From assembly GCA_021234155.1 (NCBI GenBank), contig JAJEKV010000047.1, positions 7,281,071 through 7,345,070 of the forward strand: DNA of 64,000 nucleotides. Direction: 5' to 3'. The notes under the pieces were generated by a model. The model was given only the letters and a program-made list of their open reading frames with translations. It searched no databases and was not told the origin of the DNA. Each line of letters opens with the position of its first letter. Positions within the stretch are counted from its first letter, which is position 1. This stretch comes from Isoetes taiwanensis. Its lineage: Eukaryota > Streptophyta > Lycopodiopsida > Isoetales > Isoetaceae. The position numbers and the translations under genes are program-made. Shown in pieces: positions 19,933 to 30,849 of the stretch.

Positions 19933-22900
19933 ATGGGACGCCAGTTTGTGCTCGATACTCACCCTCCTCACACTTTGGACTTGCTTTTATTCTCTGGAGT
20001 TAGAAACAACAGGTACTTTACAAACTTGAATCCCATTGATGCAAAATAGCTTTTCTACATTTCCCAGATTCTATTCTGAATTCATTCCGAGTTGATCCTT
20101 GCATTGCAGACAGATATGCTGAAGCCCGAGGTGGCATTATTTAATGCACATCTGGTAATGTTTTATTTGCTCGCACTTGATTAATAAAGTGGGGTTTGAA
20201 TAACGTTCAATATGGCTCATAAGTTTGGTCCTTGGTGGTCTCTGCAGGTGCCTGACCTCTTTCCTCAGGTGCTTGACGTCTTTCATGTGCTTGCAGCAGC
20301 ACATAAGACGCTTTTGGCTCAAGTTAGACAAAGCCTGGTTACGAGAAATGTACATTCTGAGCTTGTTTACAACTACTCTGGATCAAATCATGTATGTTTC
20401 TTGCTGTCTAAGTGCCTCAGTTTCTTCACTACTTGCCCTTCTTCTTTAGCTCGCTATCAGGGATAATTGAACAGTAGGCTCCTTATTCATTTTATCTAGG
20501 CCTTTATATATATTGCTAAATTGTGCAGGAACATGCTGTAGCCAAAACTGGATGTCCTCATTGGATTTAGCATGATGCTCTTTGAAGATGAGATTTACCT
20601 TCGTTTCATAGAATAGAAGGTAAATGAGGTTCTAGAACTGCGAAGTTAGTTAGGTAGTTAGTTAGTTTGTCCAATTCCATAGTTCCTTATTTAGTCCCTC
20701 CCACGTTCCCTTTCTTTCTCATCAGCTCCTCTTTGTGCATCCTCCTTTTTGTAACATGTGTGCAAGCGGCGGCATCTGTATCTCCGTAGCTCTGTTGTGC
20801 TTCTGCTCTCCTTTGCTGTTTCGTTCCTTTGCACGATCTTCCTTTTTTCTTGTGCTAGTGGTGTGAAGCCCTGGTATTCTTCGGCAGGTGCGGTTGTTCA
20901 GCCCGATTTCTTTAGGCTGGTGCAAATGCGTCCTTTTTCCCTCTGCTGTTTGTCATTTGCCTGGTTAAGGCACCCCTTTATCCGCTTGTGTGGAGGCACT
21001 GGTTCCTGTCTCCAATTTGGTCTTTGAGTCTTATCTGGATCCTTTGTGGATATTTTATTTCGACCTTCTTTCTCTGCACGGCTTGTGCTGCTTACCCGTT
21101 GATCCTTCCTAGTGTAACCTGCGGAGCAGTTCAGTGATAAAGGGCTGTCAGCAAATCGACCCAGTTCTGAGGGGCAATCAACATAATCAAGGCTGAGCAA
21201 CGGTCTGACCTCGAACCCTGCTATTTTTCCTTTTGTTGCCAAAGCTTTTGTGACTCACGATTGGCAGAGCAAAAGCCAACCTATTTTCACATTTCTGCAA
21301 TATTTCTGCAAGCTTGGATCAGAGGCAGTTGTAGCGCAGTTGTTGCCTTACTTTCTCTTTGTTTGTTATGATTCCAAGATTCTCGGTGTGCAATTTGGTG
21401 CTGCACAAATTCATTAAGTATTCTTTTGTGCTCTCTATAATTTCTGCAAGATCATAAGATGCTGTCTGTGTATTTTTAGCAAAAGAATTTGATGAGGAGA
21501 CTGTGGTACAGGAAGTCTATTGCCAAAGTCGTCCAGAAGCTGAGATTCATCAATGCTACCATCGCCCATTTCTGATTCCTCATTGTTTCAGTCTCTTTAA
21601 AGAGTATTTTGCTCAAGTTGCTCGTTCTTTGCCAATTGAAAATGAAGTCCAGTCCGTTTGCTCTGGCCCATCCCAAGGCTTCTAAAAGTGTTGTTTGGCC
21701 TGTTGTTATACCAGAATCTATGCTAAAGTTGATAGAGATACAAGGAACTTTGATCCTGTTTTGTTTCTGTAGCCACTTCTCTGTCTGGCGGCTGCAGATT
21801 GTTATTGTTGGTTTTGTAAAGATCTTTTGATGAACAGAATTAATTTGGGTCGAACTGAAGAGAGATGAGATTGTCACTTCCAAAGGCTAAGAAAAAGTGC
21901 TTTGATGACAAAGATCGACCAGTTGTTTTAATCCGACCCTTAACCCTGTTTGAGTAACTTTTGCTGGTAGCCGATTTTTGCTGGTAAATTCCATTGGTTG
22001 GTCGCCAGCAAATTTCGCTGGTCGGTGGTCGGTTGCAGGATCCCAAGAACATGTGACTTCGTCTAATTGATCTAAGGTATTTACCTCTTTACCACAGATT
22101 CTATTGAAATATTTCCTGGATGGCTTAGTGGTGTGGTGGTAACTTTTTAGCCTTGTGACTTAAAAGGTCTTGTGTTCGAACCCTTTAACATCTTGCTGAA
22201 TATTCCACTATTTCTCCATATTTGATTCTCATAATTCTTATTAGTGTTGCCTTGTCGAAAGCTTGTGATCTTAGGTGTTTGTACCACATTAGAGACATTG
22301 TCGTTTGTACTCCTTAGTAGTATTGTTGTGCGTGACTTTTAAAGGTGTTTAACTCCTTCCATTTTGCTTTATTTGGTTCTCATTATTTTTAGACAATTTT
22401 GCCTTCTTATGAACTTGAGAATTTAGAGGTGTGTACCATGGTGAACCTTCTTAAAATATTGTCAAGGAGCTGGCCTTGAGTGTTCCAAGTGTTTACATGG
22501 TTGATATAAATTCCTTTCTTTTTTGGTCCTTCCGTCTCATTTATAGTGCTTACCCGAATCACATTGCTCATTTTTTCTGCCTCTTTTTCAGCATTCTTGT
22601 CCATGTGTTTCGTAGCAGTTCTAGAAATGAGATTTACCTTCGTTTCATAGAATAGAAGGTAAATGAGGTTCTAGAACTGCGAAGTTAGTTAGGTAGTTAG
22701 TTAGTTTGTCCTATTCCATAGTTCCTTATTTAGTTCCTCCCACGTTCCCTTTCTTTCTCATCAGCTCCTCTTTGTGCATCCTCCTTTTTGTAACATGTGT
22801 GCAAGCCCACCCTCCCCCCCTCCCCGTCCCATATATTGTTTTGGTTCATGGTGAGGCCCTCGTGCCTGGATGGAGGCCCTCGTGCCTGGTTGGAGGCCCT

Positions 22901-24476
22901 CGTGCCTGGATGAGGCCCTCGTGCCTGGAGGGGCCCCTAGTGGCTTGGTTTTCTTTTTGTTGTATATGCAGGAAGCAGGTCAAAAGCACGCACCAAATGG
23001 TTAGTCATCCTGGTCAAGCTAATCGTACTCTAGCCGCTTGTTAAAGATCAATTGAGAAGTCTATTTAAACATGGAGTTCAGCATTCTTGTCCATGTGTTT
23101 CGTAGCAGTTCTAGAACTCAATAATCCGTATAGTATGGAAGTTGTGGAGATGAATATCCATCTCACATAGACAAACATACTATAATTTATGCACTAACTG
23201 GATGACCTCTTTGCATTTAGCATGTTGTTCTTGTTGAAGCAAGTAAAGTTTGGGACTTTGTGGTTGTGGAGATAGAGATTTCACTTTCACAAATATCCAT
23301 AGGGTTGCTCTTGCATGCTATCTACAGGCACTATCACTAGGCACTATCACTGTACGGTTGACTAGAATGCAATTTATAAGATGTTTCAACATATAGTCAT
23401 GTTGCCAGCAAGCTTGTTTAGGCATGTGAAAAGGCGGCTTCTAATCTTGAGGCATGTGTTTGCTTTGAAGCTCTTTATTTAGAATTATCATAATTAAAAT
23501 TCAATCAAACATATGCAATTGGCTTCCATTAGCCATGGCCACAGGCAGAAGAAGATTCAAACTACTAATATAGTTTAGCATTATAGCCTGGAATGCATAC
23601 AATGGGTGCTTCACTGCTTTCTCCATAAGCAGCTAAAGCAGTTCCAGATATCATAGCCCATGTTGCTTTCTCTTCCAGACTTTTACAATAAATGACACAA
23701 ATGTAAATTTGTACTAAGCCTGAGAGGGACAAGGGGCAGTTCTTGCACTTCTAAAGAGGACTATCAGAGAGCGGAAAATGTACATTTTCTTGTCTGTCAT
23801 TTGGATTGTATAAGCCAGCCCAAAGTTGTCATTTGGATTGTATAAGCCAGCCCAAAGTTTTGTTTAAAGTCCCATTAGTGATGCTTATCCTTTATATACT
23901 AAAACAGTTTATGGTCCTTTTAAGATTACAGAGTCTCTACGGAGGTGTGGTGTTGGTGACACAACAGATTACATACTTGTAGCTCGCTTTGACTCCAGCT
24001 CTGAAGATGTCAGTATTCTTATTCTCGTTACCTTCTTCTCTATTTATCTGTGTGATTTATTGCAACTGTTTTTGCCATTTCTTCTATCAAGCACATACAG
24101 GCACAAAATAAGCTGAATAACAGATCCTACATGCTGTACCTCACTACTTCATTAGCTCTAGTTATATAATGCATACTGTTGTTATGATGTGCCTTCTTGG
24201 TCACTATGGTTGTTATGGATTAGGTAGTGGCTATCAGAAGTCTATTGAAGGAACGCAAATTGGATTATCTGAGTTAAAGCAAAGAGCTGACAATGCTCAG
24301 ATTCAAAAGGTACATATATGTAGAATTCCCTTTGGATTTTGTTGTTATGTAGTTTACAAGTTTCCTTGCAGCTCTACAAGGCGTGCTCTCTCGAGCTAGA
24401 AATTTCCTCATTAGCAGATGCTATTACTTCACGGATTGCTTCAATGGATGCACCTTTATTCCTTGTGATAGTGTAA
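19933..24476 (+). CDS. KEOPS complex subunit Cgi121/TPRKB homologue (six exons)
   Basis: Cgi121 (TPRKB in animals) binds the kinase PRPK/Bud32 in the KEOPS complex, which makes the t6A base of tRNAs. Exons: 19933-20012, about 20089-20154, 20269-20391 (or from 20248), 23925-24008, 24238-24309, 24372-24476, giving about 175 residues, the family's usual length. Readable landmarks in order are TLDLLLFSGVRNN, ELILALQTDMLKPEVALFNA, VFHVLAAAHKTLLAQVR, SELVYNYSGSNH, ITESLRRCGVGDTTDYILVA, LSELKQRADNAQIQK and LEISSLADAITSRIA. The start at 19933 gives the same distance to LLLF as in animal TPRKB. Four introns are GT-AG with matching phase. The first is a problem: exon 1 ends in phase 2 at a good donor, but no AG acceptor keeps the frame into ELIL. 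The C-terminus is extended by about seven residues. The 3.5-kb third intron holds a repeat pair and a SINE-like piece. The gene may be functional or a young pseudogene. Confidence 0.75.
20588..22805. repeat. 180-bp direct repeat pair inside the Cgi121 intron
   Basis: The block from GAGATTTACCTTCGTTTCAT to TTTTTGTAACATGTGTGCAAGC occurs at about 20588-20767 and 22627-22806, nearly identical. It begins with a short hairpin, TTTACCTTC..GAAGGTAAA. The right copy is bounded by a second repeat, CAGCATTCTTGTCCATGTGT (extended to TTCGTAGCAGTTCTAGAA), at about 22590 and 23080, so the stretch between them looks like an inserted or duplicated unit. Confidence 0.85.
22118..22182 (+). mobile_element. tRNA-derived SINE-like fragment
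   Basis: GGATGGCTTAGTGGTGTGG (22118) matches a pol III A box (TRGYNNAGNGG) and TGTGTTCGAACCC (22170-22182) a B box (GGTTCGAANCC type), at tRNA-like spacing. A cloverleaf does not close, so this is a SINE head, not a tRNA gene. No poly(A) or target duplication was identified. Confidence 0.5.
22851..22935. repeat. 22-bp GC-rich minisatellite, four units
   Basis: GGAGGCCCTCGTGCCTGG(A/T)T recurs four times between about 22851 and 22931, the last with small changes. It stands out from the AT-rich intron around it. It lies in the third intron of the Cgi121 gene. Confidence 0.85.
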
Positions 24477-25690
24477 AGTAACTGATCCCTGATTATCTGG
24501 TAATGGCATTAATTATTAAATGCATGTACTCTATTTCTTTTGCAAAAATAAATCAATATATTTTCCCCTATGACATTTTCCATTTTCCAAGTATAGCTCA
24601 CTAAGCTCTGCAAATGCTAGAACCAGGTCTGAATTATGAAAAATATGACTTTCTTCTTTCTATCACATGTATATCAGACTTTGCCATATTACAGTATCTA
24701 ACAGCTTACCATAAGATTTAAATGTGAGAGGTGTTAATTGCTGGATGAACTGGTCAGAGGGCTATCAAACCATGCTTATCTTCATTTTCGAGACAGGCAG
24801 ATTGAGACATGAGACTGGTAGGTTGAGACATATCTGCAATTACTATACCAGTTACAATACAAATTTGGTAGGGAACACTAGCTTGTGTTCAATTACTAGC
24901 TCCATAGTTCTAAGAACCCTCTAAGATCTGATGGACAACGCTGCGGTTAAAGATACTCTGGGCCTGTATAAGCAAAAGAAGCAAAAACAATGAATATGCT
25001 AGATTGAGAAAAATCCTGAACTTTAGCCAATAAAAAAGTTGCATTGTGCTTACATGTTTTGCACTAAGCCCAATTTTCTCAAGGTCATGAAGCTGATAAA
25101 AGAGCCACTGATTAGAAAACTTTATATACTAACATTTCTCATAATATGAATAGCCTTTTCTAACCTCTTTAATAGGGTCACCTGAGACTTCTCGAAGCTC
25201 CAATAAATAATCTGCTCTCTTTTCTCTGATACCCTGAAGTGTGCATGTCAAACGTGAAGGAGTTACATTTCTATGAACTATTTAAACATTAAACATTCGA
25301 CAACTTAAAAGTCAGGAAAAAATTTCTCCACCTTTAGTGCAAGCAACTCCTCCCTGCCACATGTTCAGGAACACCATAAGAATACAGATAAAGTTACCAC
25401 AATAGGAAGGAAAGTGATCTTTTGTATACCTGGTGCCTCTGTTTAGAATGTCAATATACTCCTCTTACTAATGTAGAAAATGTATTCTACAGCAACCAAT
25501 ACATGTGAGTTATTGGAAATTCTAGAAAAAAGGCAATGTGTGCTAACCTGTACAAAGTGACTGGCACATAGGGTATCATCGCACAGAGGGTGCCACTTAG
25601 GTAAAAGATAAATAGCACTACCATAAGCGATCATAACTTTTCATGGTTTGGAAATTGGACGCGTGCACTAGACCCACCATGTCATGAAGC
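24477..25690. other. No gene seen
   Basis: AT-rich DNA downstream of the Cgi121 gene. No open frame with recognisable content, no tRNA and no clear repeat was found on either strand. Confidence 0.4.
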
Positions 25691-25694
25691 GTCC

Positions 25695-25820
25695 TTGTTG
25701 AACCTACTGGGGTTTCGACCATAAGAAAATGGGAGGGACCTTGTTGAATCTATAGGGCTTCATTCTTATTGAACCTACTGGGGTTTCGACCATAAGAAAA
25801 TGAGAGGGACCTTGTTGAAC
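25695..25820. repeat. 71-bp tandem duplication
   Basis: TTGAACCTACTGGGGTTTCG followed by ACCATAAGAAAATG(G/A)GAGGGACCTTGTTGAA(T/C)CTAT(A/G)GGGCTT starts at 25698 and again at 25769. The right end continues into the small GGAAACCTCCCC palindrome at 25864. Confidence 0.8.
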
Positions 25821-25863
25821 CTATGGGGCTTTATTCAACCATAGGTTGACTATAAACATTCTA

Positions 25864-25908
25864 TGGAAACCTCCCCTAGTTTCCTTGGAAAATTGGGGAG
25901 ATTTCCAT
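25864..25908. repeat. Small palindrome of the GGAAACCTCCCC motif
   Basis: ATGGAAACCTCCCCTAGTTTCC is followed at once by GGAAAATTGGGGAGATTTCCAT, giving an inverted pair of single units with almost no loop. Confidence 0.8.
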
Positions 25909-26042
25909 TAAAATATTTAAAAAATAAAGGGCCGTAATTAAATATTAATAAGGGCATCTTTACACAACCACCGAGATGGATATTAAAAAAGCACGTGGAT
26001 CGAGGCAGATCGTGGAGGGCTTTTTTTTTACTAATTTTTATG

Positions 26043-26332
26043 GGAAAACTCCCCAATTTTCCGTGGAAACCTCCCCTGTTTTCATATATGGAAACATCCC
26101 CTGGTTTTCCAGGAAAGTTGGGGAGGTTTCCAAGGAAAGGTGGGGAGGTTTCCATGGAAACCTCCCCTATTTTCCAAAATGGAAACCTCCCCAAGTTTGC
26201 TTGGAAAGTTGGGGAGGTTTCCACGGAAAGGTGGGGAGGTTTCCGGGAAAATGAGGGAGGTTTCCAGGGAAAGTTGGGGAGGTTTCCACTGAAAGTAGGG
26301 GAGGTTTCCACGGAAAATTGGGGAGGTTTTCA
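26043..26332. repeat. Array of inverted and direct 22-bp units (GGGGAGGTTTCC)
   Basis: Thirteen copies of one motif are packed in about 290 bp. The form GGAAAC(C/A)TCCCC occurs at 26043, 26065, 26090, 26156 and 26181. The reverse form GGGGAGGTTTCC occurs at about 26120, 26142, 26211, 26233, 26254, 26276, 26299 and 26321. Within runs the spacing is 21-23 bp, about two helical turns. The orientation blocks are 3 reverse, 2 forward, 2 reverse, 6 forward, so either strand can fold into several hairpins. Open frames across it on both strands only translate the repeat (Asn-Leu-Pro-Asn-Phe-Pro and Lys-Pro-Pro runs) and are not genes. Confidence 0.9.
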
Positions 26333-26339
26333 TTGAAGT

Positions 26340-27386
26340 CCAACCCAAATCCGGAGTAGAAAAAACCATCGCACCAGAACGCTTTATCAGAAAAACGTTA
26401 CTCTGTAATCTTCGGAATCATAATATCAATTCTACAAATTACTCCACTCTTGAATCGAATTTTTATTCATCTTGACATATTTGAGAAGCCTCTCCTCAAT
26501 CTCACATTTGCAGACCTCTTGCAGGCCGCTTCAAACTTCAACAGAGAAACACAGTGTCGAATGGAACATATAGTCCGAGTTTTTAGAGCAGTTGGACAAC
26601 TACTGCCAAACTATTTTCGGCCCAAGTAGTTAAATGTGTATGCAATTCCGGGCTCCAATTTCAAGCTTGGCTATGGAGGATATTTCTTCTTGCGCTCCAC
26701 CCTGTGTGTAGGTGTATGGGGTCAACTTGCACATGGCTGATTTTGGCCAGAATCAATTCAACAGCTGAAAATTTGTTGCAGAGGTATGATTCTTACCTCG
26801 ATCTGTTTGTGCTCTGAGGGAAAAAAGATCTAAGGAAAACTCTGTTCTCATCATTTACTGCCATAATTTATCCATGTTTTCCGAGGCAGGCAATACTCTA
26901 TTTGCCCCTTCTTTAAGAGGCATAATTCTGATTCTACACCACTATTCAAAGAGCAAAATGAAACTACTCTATCTACTCCAACGCCCCAGAAAATGCTTTC
27001 CCCATCTATTTTCGAGACGCCACAAGAGCTAGGCCCTACTTGCTTTCCAAAATAGAGCTACCTTCTCTCAGATACTATGTCTAATGGAAGCTTAGGTCAT
27101 TTCTTGCATCTGGAATGCAAATTATATCATGGAAATCGCCCCTTCAAACGCGATTCAATTCATCTGTGCAACAATTGAAGCTGCCCGCAGAGCAGGGATT
27201 AACTAATGCGTACCAGACGAGTTCTAAATTAAAGCTTGAAATTAAAGAAAACCATAAAAATTACTTCGTTCAGTTAGACACCGGAATTACTAGAGCGCTT
27301 TGATTGCCGGGGGAGGATGGGAGGCTTTGGGAGGGAGAGGCATAGGAGGCAGCAGGCATACATGGTGAGCTGTGAGCTGTCGGAAT
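26340..27386. other. No gene seen
   Basis: AT-rich sequence between the 22-bp array and the 610-bp tandem repeats. The longest open stretch (27115-27303, plus) shows no family motif. Confidence 0.35.
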
Positions 27387-29178
27387 GAACAATCAGGAAA
27401 AAAATATAGTTTCCAAAAACACATATTATCTTAACTGTTGGAATTTGAGGATCACCACCAATTTTTTAAAATAAAACAACGCCCATGCTAAAGATTTTAG
27501 CAATAAAACACCACCATGCAGAATTTGTAGCCTTATTGAAAATTGTTAGTAAGTCCAACACATAGAAACTCTACATGAGGGAAAAGAATTAACGCAAATG
27601 CATGATTGTGAGCACTACTGATTTTGGTAGACTTGCAACCACCAAAGTAACGGCAAAGTACCCACTGATGTTATGATCTTTAAGCACATAGGCTTACAAA
27701 ACAGTGCTCAAATAAATCTTTCAACAAAAAACATTAAAAAAACAGTGCTCAAATTCCTGCTTGAGTTCAAGGAACTAAAACCGTAGAGTGAGTCAACATG
27801 ATGTACAAATGGGAAGGAAAAGGAAAAAAAAAAAAAATACCAACATGAGAACGGGATCTAGGCCATGACATTTGTAGCATCAAAACACTTTTCAATACCC
27901 TCCCTGCAACTTTAGCCTTTTGAACAAAATAATTGTATCTAAAAACATAACCCAACCACAACCATAACACTTGGGGGGACTCGTACCTCCACCAAGGAAC
28001 AATCAGGAAAAAAATATAGTTTCCAAAAACACATATTATCTTAACTGTTGGAATTTGAGGATCACCACCAATTTTTTAAAATAAAACAACGCCCATGTTT
28101 AAGATTTTAGCAATAAAACACCACCATGCAGAATTTGTAGCCTTATTGAAAATTGTTAGTAAGTCCAACACATAGAAACTCTACATGAGGGAAAAGAATT
28201 AACGCAAATGCATGATTGTGAGCACTACTGATTTTGGTAGACTTGCAACCACCAAAGTAACGGCAAAGTACCCACTGATGTTATGATCTTTAAGCACATA
28301 GGCTTACAAAACAGTGCTCAAATAAATCTTTCAACAAAAAACATTAAAAAAACAGTGCTCAAATTCCTGCTTGAGTTCAAGGAACTAAAACCGTAGAGTG
28401 AGTCAACATGATGTACAAATGGGAAGGAAAAGGAAAAAAAGAAAATACCAACATGCGCGAACAGGATCTAGGCCATGACATTTGTAGCATCAAAACACTT
28501 TTCAATACCCTCCCTGCAACTTTAGCCTTTTGAACAAAATAATTGTATCTAAAAACATAACCCAACCACAACCATAACACTTGGGGGGACTCGTACCTCC
28601 ACCAAGGAACAATCAGGAAAAAAATATAGTTTCCAAAAACACATATTATCTTAACTGTTGGAATTTGAGGATCACCACCAATTTTTTAAAATAAAACAAC
28701 GCCCATGCTAAAGATTTTAGCAATAAAACACCACCATGCAGAATTTGTAGCCTTATTGAAAATTGTTAGTAAATCCAACACATAGAAACTCTACATGAGG
28801 GAAAAGAATTAACGCAAATGCATGATTGTGAGCACTACTGATTTTGGTAGACTTGCAACCACCAAAGTAACGGCAAAGTACCCACTGATGTTATGATCTT
28901 TAAGCACATAGGCTTACAAAACAGTGCTCAAATAAATCTTTCAACAAAAAACATTAAAAAAACAGTGCTCAAATTCCTGCTTGAGTTCAAGGAACTAAAA
29001 CCGTAGAGTGAGTCAACATGATGTACAAATGGGAGGGTCTAGGCCATGACATTTGTAGCATCAAAACACTTTTCAATACCCTCCCTGCAACTTTAGCCTT
29101 TTGAACAAAATAATTGTATCTGAAAACATAACCCAACCACAACCATAATACTTGGGGGGACTCGTACCTCCACCAAGG
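27387..29178. repeat. 610-bp tandem repeat, three copies
   Basis: The segment starting GAACAATCAGGAAAAAAATA at about 27388 recurs at 27998 and 28608, a period of 610 bp. The copies differ by only a few bases plus an A-run difference near 27825/28435. The third copy has a short deletion near 29035 that removes the A-rich part. Each unit ends CTTGGGGGGACTCGTACCTC CACCAAG; relatives of that ending also occur at about 29284 and 29470. A weak minus-strand open frame of 67 residues repeats in copies one and two but has no family resemblance. The likeness of the copies points to a recent expansion. Confidence 0.95.
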
Positions 29179-29235
29179 GTATTATACATACTGAGGGATT
29201 GAACCCATGACCACAAGCCAAGGGGCTAAGCAACA
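29178..29235 (-). mobile_element. tRNA-derived SINE-like fragment
   Basis: On the minus strand TTGCTTAGCCCCTTGG (29233-29218) resembles a pol III A box and GGGTTCAATCCC (29206-29195) a B box, at the close spacing of a tRNA. The acceptor stem does not form, so it is a SINE-like relic at the edge of the 610-bp repeat block. A similar degenerate box pair lies at 29340-29400. Confidence 0.45.
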
Positions 29236-29859
29236 AGACAAAGAATATAAAAGAGCATGATAGTCGAAGCCTAGATATTCATGAGGGGACTCGTACCTCC
29301 ATCATGAGTAAAGAGGCACCAAAACATTCTAAGAAACCTTGCCTCCATCGACAGGGAATCGAGCCTGCAAACTGAGGCCCCTAAACCTTAAGACAAGCCC
29401 ACTTAACCCAATATGACAACGAGGACATGATGGAGAAACAAACTACTAGGGGAAAGAAGAAAATGGCTAGGGGGGATTCTTACCTCCACCTTGACCAAGA
29501 AGAACATGCCAATACCCCCTAGGGTCCAAAATGCAAGATTTGGGCAACCCAAAAAAATCCAACTGGGCATAAGCGTGCTACAGGTGTCCACTTTTGGAAC
29601 TTGCCAAAGTACCCACACCAGGTACTTCAGAATGGGTATTGTTTCGTTGTCTTTCTTAAAAATTAAAGTAATCTAAAAGTTCAAAATAAAATTCACAAGC
29701 ACATTAATTTTAAGGTTAAGATAAAAATAATACTATTGGAGGCCAAAATGAATGCATCCAATTTAACTCTTATTAGTTGTTGAGCTCCTTGAAACGGTAA
29801 TTGCTATAAGTATTTGGGATTGGAGGTAACATCAAATTTCAAGTGAAAGAATATGTGCG

Positions 29860-30650
29860 CAAGAGCCTTGTTGGTGGGAAGCGGCCCTTTACGGGATGCT
29901 TTTAAGTTGTCATAAAGCCTCCTTGACTGCTTTTGATCTCAAGAAATTACTATTCAAAGCACTAGTGCTAATTGTATTATTGTCTAGTGTCCCGATTTGG
30001 GGATCCTCTATTTCAATAAAAATATGGTGTCGGTTTGCATCCATCCTGAAAATCTTTCTACATGTTGAGCTGGGGTTAGATGAGAAATTCCTTTTGCATT
30101 TATATTAAGTTGTAGCCGGCATGATACTTTTTGAAACAGAGGCTCTTTGCCTTACAATTAATTTTACAAATAGATTGAAAAAACTAGATGATAGTAGGTG
30201 GCCAAAGGTGGGCTTGAATTCGAACACTAAATCATATCAAAATGTGACGTCTTGGGCCGGGAATTGGGGGATTTCTGAGGCAAATTGCGATTATAATTGT
30301 AGGAGCTTGGAACTTGGTACAATCTCTAGCTATAGATAAGGTTTGGACAATAAAGGGTTTGAGGCTTCTTTTTTTATCAATATGAGATTAATCGATTTTA
30401 ATCTATACCTGTCAGAATTAATATCTCCCCGTTTGAAGCAAATCTGGATTTAGACCAAGCTCACACATATTGCATATTGAGATAGGGAAATGGGCTAAGA
30501 TTCTAAAAGAAGAGAGATTGTTTTCTTTGTGATATGTAGCAGGTGGAGGATGAAGTTCATACTTTATTATATTGTCCTACTTTTGAAAACATTTGTGAAC
30601 CATATCATGTATGATGTAATAATTTACAGGCATTATTCTCTATGGAAACG
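29860..30650 (+). mobile_element. LINE fragment, C-terminal RT region
   Basis: The plus strand reads LKKLLFKALVLIVLLSSVPIWGSSISIKIW, the C-terminal extension found in LINE polyproteins, then a shifted frame with EALCLTINFTNRLKKLDDSRWPK. Further on comes EDEVHTLLYCPTFENI, the zinc-binding tail. Stops and shifts show decay. It is of a different subfamily from the minus-strand LINEs elsewhere in the window, and both ends are truncated. Confidence 0.65.
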
Positions 30651-30849
30651 AAGGTTCTAGGATAATATAGACATGCACGGAAATCTTTTAGTTAAGCTAT
30701 AATAACATTGGTATATGATGTTGCTACTCCATGGTCCTTGAGATTCAAGGGAGCATGACATTTCAATTTGTTTATTATTTATTCTGCAAGTACCCAGTAC
30801 CTAGCGTTGGGTACCTTTTTCAGTAGTGTTCGTTCCTAAACCATTAGAG

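Noticed and set aside
22118-22190. A tRNA gene
   Set aside because: A and B boxes are present but the acceptor and anticodon stems do not pair.
26043-26332. The 22-bp array as a CRISPR-like array
   Set aside because: There are no unique spacers: units follow each other directly in both orientations, and the genes around are plant genes.
25850-26369. Open frames of 90-150 residues on both strands over the array
   Set aside because: They only translate the palindromic repeat; the same peptide pattern appears on both strands.
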